A DNA stretch of 64,000 bases from contig JAKALP010000006.1 of the NCBI GenBank assembly GCA_021824175.1, forward strand, positions 124,001-188,000, in the 5' to 3' direction. Below, in pieces: positions 47,827 to 55,000 of this stretch (within the stretch, counting starts at the first letter, position 1; the number at the start of each line of letters is the position of its first letter). A model generated the notes under the pieces. The model did not search any database. It saw nothing but the letters and a program-made list of their open reading frames with translations, and was not told the origin of the DNA. Source of the DNA: Deltaproteobacteria bacterium. GTDB lineage: Bacteria; Desulfobacterota; Desulfobacteria; Desulfobacterales; Desulfosarcinaceae. Both the position numbers and the translations under genes were made by a program.

Positions 47827-48227
47827 TTCATTTCTCCTTGGGGGTTGTCGAGATGGCAATCCCAGCAATAGGGTCTTACCGAAGCATAGTTATGACAGCG
47901 GTCACAAAACTCGGCCTTGTTGGAGTGGCAATCCAGACAAGTATTGGTCAAACTCATCTCAAAGGTCTTGCCTTGGGCGTTGGTAAAATCCCTCTGTGCG
48001 CCGCGCACCACCTTGAGCCGCCACTCATCGAGCAGCTGCATGTGTTCGGTCCTCATATAAGGGGTCGGCATGACGCACTCTTTGGCGGCCTTGGCTTTGG
48101 GCGTCAGGACCAGTTCAGCCATGGGCGCTGCTTTCCCGGCTTTGATCAGCACATTGTACAAAAACGGGGAAAGGAACAGGACCATGAAAATCAACAGGCC
48201 CAGTATGATCCATTTTTTATCACTCAT
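47823..48227 (-). CDS. dsrJ: DsrJ, triheme cytochrome c
   Basis: Periplasmic triheme c-type cytochrome anchored by an N-terminal helix (about 6-28). 134 aa. Three CxxCH sites occur close together: CLDCH, CDRCH and CWDCH. One DsrJ heme in characterised members has unusual His/Cys ligation; the candidate cysteine is in KECVMPTPYMR. The gene overlaps dsrK by 8 bp and dsrO by 4 bp. Confidence 0.95.
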   Translation of the reverse strand: MSDKKWIILGLLIFMVLFLSPFLYNVLIKAGKAAPMAELVLTPKAKAAKECVMPTPYMRTEHMQLLDEWRLKVVRGAQRDFTNAQGKTFEMSLTNTCLDCHSNKAEFCDRCHNYASVRPYCWDCHLDNPQGEMK

Positions 48228-49851
48228 CGGCTTCCTCCATTCCCGGCAGCGGCTCTCCGCGCAGGTCCGTGGTTCGTTCTTGTTCTTCGGGCAGGACCAG
48301 GGCGTTGGCCACCAGCTCGGTCAAGCCGGTGACTTGCACCTCCGGCACCCAGTACTGCATCAGGGGCGGCAGGGCGGCCCGGTCAATGGCGCACACACAG
48401 GCCAGCATGTTCACGCCGAACTTCTCGTGCACATATTTGACCGCATTGGCCCTGGGCAGACCGCCGGCCATGCGCTGCTCCATGTTCTCGCCGGCATTGA
48501 GGCCCGATCCGCTGCCGCAGCAGAAGGTCTGCTCGCGGATGGTGTTGGCCGGCATTTCATAGAAGTGGTTGGCCACGTTTTGGATCACATAGCGCGGCTC
48601 ATCGAACATGCCCATGCCGCGGGAAGTATTGCACGAATCATGGAAGGTCAGAATCTTGTTATCATTGCGCTCGGGCTTGAGATCCAGCTTGCCATGCTTG
48701 ATCAGGTCGGCCAGGAATTCGGCGATGTGCACCATTTTGGTGGACTTGGCGTTTTCGAACTTGGTGCCCGTGATGGGATTGACCGGCTCTTGCAGAAAAT
48801 CGGCCGGGCCGTTCATGGTATCCATATACTGATGGATGACGCGCCACATGTGGCCGCATTCGCCGCCCAGAATCCATTTCACGCCCAGGCGCTTGGCTTC
48901 CAGATACATCTTGGCGTTGAGGCGCTTCATGGTCTCATGGGAAGTAAAGAAGCCGAAGTTGCCGCCTTCGGAAGCATAGGTGCTCCAGGTAACCTTCAGG
49001 CCGTACTTCTCCTTGAGATAATGGAACAGCATGATGTAGCCCATGCAGGTGTAAGTGCCGGGGTCGGCGAAGACATCGCCCGACGGCGTGACGAAGAGAA
49101 TGTCGGCGCCCTTCATGTTGAAGTTGGGCTCCGGCTTGAGGCCCGTGATGGTCTCGATGTCGTCGCAGAAGAAATCGATCATGTCCTTGAAGGCGTGGGG
49201 CTGGATGCCCAGGTGGTTGCCGGTGCGGTAGCAGTTGGCGGCCGGGGTGGCGATCCAGTCGATGTTCAAGCCCAGCAGGTTGAGCAGCTCGCGGCCGAAA
49301 ATGGTGATCTCGGCCGTGTCGATGCCATAGGGGCAAAAGAGCGAGCAACGCCGGCACTCGGTGCATTGGAACAGATAGTACCACCACTCCTTGAGCACCT
49401 CCAGGGTCATGGGCCGGGCGCCGGCCAGTTTGCCAAAGAGTTTGCCCGCGGTGGTAAAGTCATTGCGGTAGATGGAGCGCAGCAATTCGGCGCGCAGCAC
49501 CGGCATGTTTTTGGGGTCGCCGGTGCCGATGAAGAAGTGGCACTTGTCGGCGCAGGCGCCGCAGCGCACGCAGATATCCATGAAGACTTTAATGGAGCGG
49601 AAGCGCTCCAGGCGCTCCTTGAACCCTTCGTGCAGAATCTGCTGCCAGTTTTCAGGCAACTTCCAATCTTCTTCCACCGGATTCCACTGCCGGGCATTGG
49701 GGAATCCTAAATACTCCAGGCTTTTGGGGTTGCCGGCATAGCAGTACATGCCCTTGCGGATTTGGACCGGCACATCCATCCACTGCTTGGCCTGGGGTGT
49801 ATAATTGATTTTAGCCAACAACTGTGCGGCTTTGGGTGTTTCATCGGCCAT
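48220..49851 (-). CDS. dsrK: DsrK, HdrD-like catalytic iron-sulfur subunit
   Basis: Cytoplasmic subunit thought to reduce the DsrC trisulfide or disulfide using electrons from DsrM. 543 aa. Two ferredoxin-type clusters: C94, C97, C100, C104 and C163, C166, C169, C173. CCG-type cysteine domains for the special [4Fe-4S] catalytic cluster follow, with GGECGHMW, HDSCNTSRG and TFCCGSGSGLN. It lies 6 bp after dsrM and overlaps dsrJ. The product fits DsrK more closely than HdrD because it lies in the M-K-J-O-P order. Confidence 0.96.
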   Translation of the reverse strand: MADETPKAAQLLAKINYTPQAKQWMDVPVQIRKGMYCYAGNPKSLEYLGFPNARQWNPVEEDWKLPENWQQILHEGFKERLERFRSIKVFMDICVRCGACADKCHFFIGTGDPKNMPVLRAELLRSIYRNDFTTAGKLFGKLAGARPMTLEVLKEWWYYLFQCTECRRCSLFCPYGIDTAEITIFGRELLNLLGLNIDWIATPAANCYRTGNHLGIQPHAFKDMIDFFCDDIETITGLKPEPNFNMKGADILFVTPSGDVFADPGTYTCMGYIMLFHYLKEKYGLKVTWSTYASEGGNFGFFTSHETMKRLNAKMYLEAKRLGVKWILGGECGHMWRVIHQYMDTMNGPADFLQEPVNPITGTKFENAKSTKMVHIAEFLADLIKHGKLDLKPERNDNKILTFHDSCNTSRGMGMFDEPRYVIQNVANHFYEMPANTIREQTFCCGSGSGLNAGENMEQRMAGGLPRANAVKYVHEKFGVNMLACVCAIDRAALPPLMQYWVPEVQVTGLTELVANALVLPEEQERTTDLRGEPLPGMEEADE

Positions 49852-49857
49852 GATGGT

Positions 49858-50922
49858 TTACTCCTTTCCCTCTTCCGCCGTCGAATCTTCGGGCATGATT
49901 TCCAATGGCAATCCGGCTTCGAACATCTTCTCGCGGAACTCGTTTTCGTAAGCTGCGTAGGTATGCACTTTGACCGGATAGTTCCACGGATTGACATGGC
50001 GCACTTCGCGGGTATTGGCGGTCATGTTGCGGGTAGGACTCAAAAAGACGCCGCCCATGTGCATCAGCTTGCTGAAGGGAAAATAAGCCAACAGCGTGCT
50101 GACGAACAGCAGATGGATGAAGAAGAGCGGACTGATGCCCGCGGGCACCTTGAAACTTAGCAGGGCTTTGAAGGTCACCAGATTCATGGTCAGCTCTTTG
50201 ATGGCAATCAGATCCACTTTGTTAAAATAGCGCATCAGGATGCCGGTAAAGGCGATGCCCATGATCAAGAAGAGCGGGAAGTAATCCGAAGCCAGGCTGA
50301 TGTAGCGCACCTTGGACAGCAGCACGCGCCGCAAGAAGAGAAAGATGACCGCGCCCAACAAAACCAAACCGGACATGTAGATGCCCGGCAGGCCGAATTG
50401 GATGGGGTTGTAGGAGATCTCCACCCGGAAGAAGCTATCCACATTTTCAATCAACTGAATGCACCATGGCACCGGCTCCAGGAAGAAGCGCATGTGGCGG
50501 ATCAGCGTAGTCAAGAACGCATAATGGAACGCCAAAGCCCCGGCCCACAGGAAGATCTCCATATTGTAAGCCAGGCGTCCTTCCGGGGTCATGCGCATGC
50601 GGGTGTTGCGGAACAATGACCGGAAGGTCAGGATCTCCAGGGCCATGCGGATGACCACCGCGAATTTGGTGGAAGGGTTGTCGATCTTGTTGGATTTGAT
50701 CCAATCAAAGGACTTCTGCTGCCCGCCCGTGGTGGGAATGGCGAAGGGCACGGCCGACCGCGACCATCCCATGACGCGCCGGCTCACGCCGACGACAAAA
50801 CACAGGACAGCCAGGTACGGCACCACGATCCCGAACAGCCAGGGAAGCGCAGGAGCCCCCACCCAGGCGATCAGGGCCAGCACAAGTACCGCCAGCAGTG
50901 ATGATAAGTAAAATTTATTCAT
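49858..50922 (-). CDS. dsrM: DsrM, NarI-like cytochrome b subunit
   Basis: Heme b membrane subunit of DsrMKJOP, related to NarI and HdrE, which takes electrons from menaquinol and passes them to DsrK. 354 aa with about six helices. Histidines in membrane segments (GALAFHYAFLTTLIRHMRFF and FFIHLLFVSTLLAYFPFSKLMHMGG) are the likely heme ligands. ATG 50920-50922 lies within the stop region of a 57-codon gene, implying translational coupling. Confidence 0.95.
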   Translation of the reverse strand: MNKFYLSSLLAVLVLALIAWVGAPALPWLFGIVVPYLAVLCFVVGVSRRVMGWSRSAVPFAIPTTGGQQKSFDWIKSNKIDNPSTKFAVVIRMALEILTFRSLFRNTRMRMTPEGRLAYNMEIFLWAGALAFHYAFLTTLIRHMRFFLEPVPWCIQLIENVDSFFRVEISYNPIQFGLPGIYMSGLVLLGAVIFLFLRRVLLSKVRYISLASDYFPLFLIMGIAFTGILMRYFNKVDLIAIKELTMNLVTFKALLSFKVPAGISPLFFIHLLFVSTLLAYFPFSKLMHMGGVFLSPTRNMTANTREVRHVNPWNYPVKVHTYAAYENEFREKMFEAGLPLEIMPEDSTAEEGKE

Positions 50923-51088
50923 CTAACCACACCTCACTTTTGGCCCCAACCACCGGGTCGAGGCCCTCCATATGAAAAAAGGTTAAATCCGACCAGAAGG
51001 CCCAGGCATGCGCAACGGCCATCGCCGCAAACCCGCCGGCGGGCCGCGTGGCGCGCTGCAACCCTCTGAAGAAGCCGGCGCTACTCAT
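50915..51088 (-). CDS. 57-aa peptide coupled to RsbRD protein and dsrM
   Basis: Small frame found by translating the gap before dsrM. 57 aa, starts MSSAGFFRGLQRATR, contains a mildly hydrophobic stretch (FAAMAVAHAWAFWSDLTFF) and ends VWLDE. Its ATG overlaps the stop of the RsbRD gene by 8 bp, and its TAA overlaps the dsrM start by 8 bp. The three genes are thus translationally chained. A function tied to the Dsr membrane complex is possible. No known family is recognised. Confidence 0.72.
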   Translation of the reverse strand: MSSAGFFRGLQRATRPAGGFAAMAVAHAWAFWSDLTFFHMEGLDPVVGAKSEVWLDE

Positions 51089-51587
51089 CGGCCGGCTCCT
51101 TTATTAAACCTGCTTTGGCAAACGCTTTATAGGTGCGATCTTTCATCTCATTGGCTTTGAGCTCATAAATCTTCTCCCGGCACTGCATGTAAAGATCAAA
51201 GGCCTCCAGCGCCATTTGATCGATGCGTTGCTCCATTGTGGCCCACTGGGCCAGAGTCAACTCCTTGGCCGGCAGCTCCTGCCTGATAATCGCTTTGAGT
51301 TCAAACACAAAACCCATGGCCTGGGCCGGGGAAAAGCTCTGAACCGCGCGGATACGCATGACCGGGTCCAGCGCGGCGCGCATGGCGGCGGCATCCGGTG
51401 TTGAGGTGAGAAGCTCGATGAGGGTGGTGAGGCTTTGCCGCGTGGTTTGGCCCACGGGATTGGCAAAAGGGTCCTTCTGGCTGGAAAGAAAACGGGCGGT
51501 TTCAGCCGGGTAACTCGCGATTACCCGGGCAAACCACTTGTGGACAATGGTCTGCTTTTGCAGCGCCAGTTGCTCGATCAAACCCAT
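51081..51587 (-). CDS. RsbRD N-terminal-domain protein at the head of the dsr operon
   Basis: 168 aa from the ATG at 51585-51587, matching the RsbRD_N type domain (globin-like fold; HKWFARVIASYPAETARFL, KDPFANPVGQTTRQSL). In RsbR/RsbRD proteins this domain senses stress; here no STAS domain follows. The frame is open to 51734, but a TTGACA-17-TATAGG promoter (51706-51734) lies inside that extension, so the shorter start is favoured. It leads the dsrMKJOP transcript and may report redox or ligand state to the complex. This is inference. Confidence 0.8.
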   Translation of the reverse strand: MGLIEQLALQKQTIVHKWFARVIASYPAETARFLSSQKDPFANPVGQTTRQSLTTLIELLTSTPDAAAMRAALDPVMRIRAVQSFSPAQAMGFVFELKAIIRQELPAKELTLAQWATMEQRIDQMALEAFDLYMQCREKIYELKANEMKDRTYKAFAKAGLIKEPADE

Positions 51588-51705
51588 CGAATTTGTTATC
51601 CAAAGCTTCGAAGTACGTACCGCCCGTATCCCGTTGGTCCTTTTGAAGCCCAGCCGGCCATATATCGCGCCAGCTATAAGCCCCGTCCAAAAAACCAAGT
51701 TTCGA

Positions 51706-51734
51706 CCTATAGTCAAGAAGGTATGCGGTGTCAA
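51706..51734 (-). promoter_or_regulatory. sigma-70 promoter of the RsbRD-dsrMKJOP operon
   Basis: On the minus strand: TTGACA (51729-51734), 17-bp spacer, TATAGG (51706-51711). The expected start is near 51699, leaving a leader of about 110 bases before ATG 51587. The -35 is a perfect consensus. Confidence 0.65.
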
Positions 51735-52046
51735 GACTTAAACCGGCGGCGGCAAAGGGGTTGAAATGATTTCGGTTTGGGGTACATCAGCCGATAACCG
51801 GGTGCTTGGGCGGATCGGCTTTCGGGTTTGGCAGCCGATCGGCTGTTTGCATATTAGAGCATTTTTATCGATTGGATGTTTGCACGGATGCTTTGTCTGA
51901 AAGGCCCTTTTGTTTATTTGGGTAGTGTAATCTTTACTGGTGCCACAGGCCAACGATCACTTGTTTTTTCAATACAAAGCAGTTAACGGTGATACAATCA
52001 GTAGCCTACGCCTTGTTCGATTCTATTAAACTACAAAGGAATCTCC
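51735..52046. other. divergent intergenic region between dsr and the defence-like operon
   Basis: 312 bp. Contains GCCGAT-type palindromes (51788-51845) and then an AT-rich stretch up to the helicase RBS AAAGGA at about 52036. A TACAAT-like -10 at 51993-51998 could serve the plus-strand operon, but no good -35 was found. No gene is seen. This is also the likely boundary of the defence-like segment. Confidence 0.45.
51788..51845. promoter_or_regulatory. cluster of CAGCCGAT palindromic sites
   Basis: CAGCCGAT (51788-51795), ATCGGCT (51814-51820), and the perfect 14-bp palindrome CAGCCGATCGGCTG (51832-51845). They lie upstream of the dsr-operon promoter, centred roughly 90-140 bp from its predicted start, and about 200 bp ahead of the plus-strand helicase gene. 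Two or three half-sites spaced like this suggest a transcription-factor operator. Confidence 0.45.
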
Positions 52047-55000
52047 ATGAACGTCTTCGAGACCCACTCGAAAATCATTGCTGACTATGCAACCTACATT
52101 CACAGCTTCCTCAACATTGCAGATCCCAGCATTCATGAGATTGTAAAGGCCGAGCTTAAAAGGGGGAAATTATGGCCCGAACCACTCCTTCAATTCAACC
52201 CGGCATTTAAAGTTGCGGGCCATGTTTCCGAACATACCAAGGCCGGAGTGCTACATTCCGAAATTGCGTCTATTTTTAAAGGCTATGCGCTATACCAGCA
52301 TCAGTATGAGGCCATCCAGTTGGGCATTGCCGGTAGGGATTTTATCGTAACTTCCGGAACGGGGTCAGGCAAATCGGTCACCTATATCGGCCCCATATTT
52401 AATCATCTGCTTGAAAATCCAGGCGCTGCGGGCGTAACGGCAATCGTGGTTTACCCCATGAATGCCTTGATCAATTCTCAGATGGAGGAGTTTAATCGAT
52501 ACAAATCCAATTACAAGAACAGCACCGGGAAAGCATTTCCAATTACCTTCGGCAAGTTCACGGGCCAGGATGATGAAGATGCGCGCCAAGCTATGCGTGA
52601 CGAACCCCCACAAATACTGCTCACAAACTATATGATGCTTGAATTGCTCCTTACCCGGGTGAAAGAACGCCCCATTAGGGATGCAATTTATGAAAATTTG
52701 AGGTTCCTGGTATTTGACGAGCTTCACACCCACAGAGGACGCCAAGGTTCGGATGTGGCCATGCTGATTCGCCGCATCAGTGCCCGCGTCAGTCACAAAT
52801 TGACCTACATTGGAACATCGGCAACGATGGTTTCGGTGGGCAGCGTTTCCTCCCAGCGCGAAGAAGTGGCAACGGTGGCAACCTCGCTATTCGGTCGCCA
52901 CTTTTCTCCTGATCAAGTCGTCAATGAAACCCTGACACGCTCATTATCCTATTCCGGTCATCCGCCGATGGGACCTGAGCTTGCGGCCGCCATCGAGAAG
53001 GGTGTCGATTTTCAGGCAGGTGCCGAGACGCTGAAACTAAATCCAGTTGCGGTGTGGATCGAAAACAAGGTGGCGATAGAAGAGCGCGATGGTCAGCTTG
53101 TCCGCCGTAATCCCCAGCGCACTAAAGACATAGTAAAGGTACTGGCCTTGGAATCCGGCGTTGATGAAGAAGCTTGCCGGCAATTTTTAGCCGACTTGCT
53201 TCAATGGATCAGCATCATTAACAAAAGGCTTCAAGATAGCGGCGAGCGTTACACGATTCTGCCATTCAAGCTTCACCAGTTTATCTCCCAGACAGGGTCG
53301 GTCTATACGACCCTCGATCAAGATGAAAAAAGGCTTATCACCTTAGAACCCGGTGTTTACAAGCAGGACGAAAAGGAGCGCAAGCCGATATTTCCCATCG
53401 TCTTCAGTCGCGCCAGCGGCCACGCGTTTATCTGTGTATCGCACGTCGGCAATCGGCTGGAACCGAGGGAGTTCCGAGAGGGGGCCGAGGAGGATGAAGA
53501 AGCCACGGATGGTTATTTGATTATTGGGGATGATGTTTGGGACCCAATTGAAGACCCGGAGTTCCTGCCGGATTCATGGCTTCGTAAGACCAAAAAAGGT
53601 TTGCTGCCGAACACCAAAGCGCAGCCTTTTTTCCCTAAAAAGCTGTACTTCGACGAGCTGGGAAATTGTTCCGAAAAAGAGCCGTTGAAATGGTGGGGTT
53701 GGTTTATGAAAGCGCCGCTCTTATTCGATCCCAGTGCGGGCGTCTTTTTTGACACCAAAACCAATGAAGGGACCAAGTTGACCAAACTGGGCAGTGAAGG
53801 CCGCGGCACTTCCACCACCATCATGGCTTTTTCCATCCTCAATCAACTGCACGAAAGCGGTTACCATGCCAAAGATCAAAAGCTGTTGAGCTTTACGGAT
53901 AATCGCCAGGATGCGGCCCTGCAAGCCGGGCATTTCAACGATTTTGTCCAGATCGTGCAACTTCGGGCAGGCATCCATAAGGCGTTGTTGCAAGCGCTGG
54001 GAAACACGCTCGATTACACCACGCTGGGGGAAGCGGTTTTCAAAGGGCTTGATTTACCTTTCCTCGATTTTGCCAATCGCAATGAAGAACCTGCATTGGT
54101 GACCGTTCGGCGCGACTATGAGGCCTGCTTTCAGAACTTTCTCTTTTATCGCGCCATTGCCGACTTGAGGCGCAGTTGGCGGATTATCCTTCCCAATTTG
54201 GAGCAATGCGGGTTGTTGAAGATCCGCTACAAGGATTTAGAGGCAGTCGCGGCCGAAAGTGACTATTGGCAGGATTGCCCTCTATTAAATGAACTGTATC
54301 CTGAGGATCGGCAGATCTTTCTTGCAACTATTCTCGATTTCTTCCGGCTCGAATATGCCCTTCATAGCGCGAACTACCTGACCCAGTCCAAGATCAAGGA
54401 GAACGAAAAGCAATTCCTTGAAAGACTTCGCGAACCATGGACACTGGACCGCAATGAGGAACTTCGGGAACCCTACTTCATCCGTTATGATCCTTTGAAT
54501 AAGGCTACTAAACTTTTTTCCAAGAGCATGGGACCTGCCAGTTCGTTAGGTAAATTCATAAGGCTCTACGCGCGGCAACAGACTTCGAATATCAATCTGA
54601 AAGGAGATCATTACCGCGACTTCATTCTACTCCTGATGAAAAAGCTGGAAGATGCGGACTATCTTATCAGCAGCACGGCCCGTAACGAGAAAAAAGAGGA
54701 AGTGCCGATCTACCGCCTGAGGATAGAAAAACTCTTATGGAAACTGGGCGACGGCGAAAGCGTTAAACCCGACGTCATCAAGCGACGTTCGTATAAGGAT
54801 CAAGCCCTGAAACCCAATCTCTTCTTCAGGGAAATGTACCGGCGGGATTTTTCGGCCCGCAAACGGTTGCGCGCGGAAGACCACACCGCCCAATTGAAGT
54901 CCGAACCGCGCCAGGAAAGAGAAACCCGCTTCCGGGCCGAATGGTATCTCGATGATGCCAAGCAATTATTGGATGAAAAGCGTATCCGCGGCGAATCCAT

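Noticed and set aside
51588-51734. N-terminal extension of the RsbRD-type protein to 51734
   Set aside because: The extension overlaps a consensus promoter and its predicted transcription start, and the domain begins at the internal ATG.
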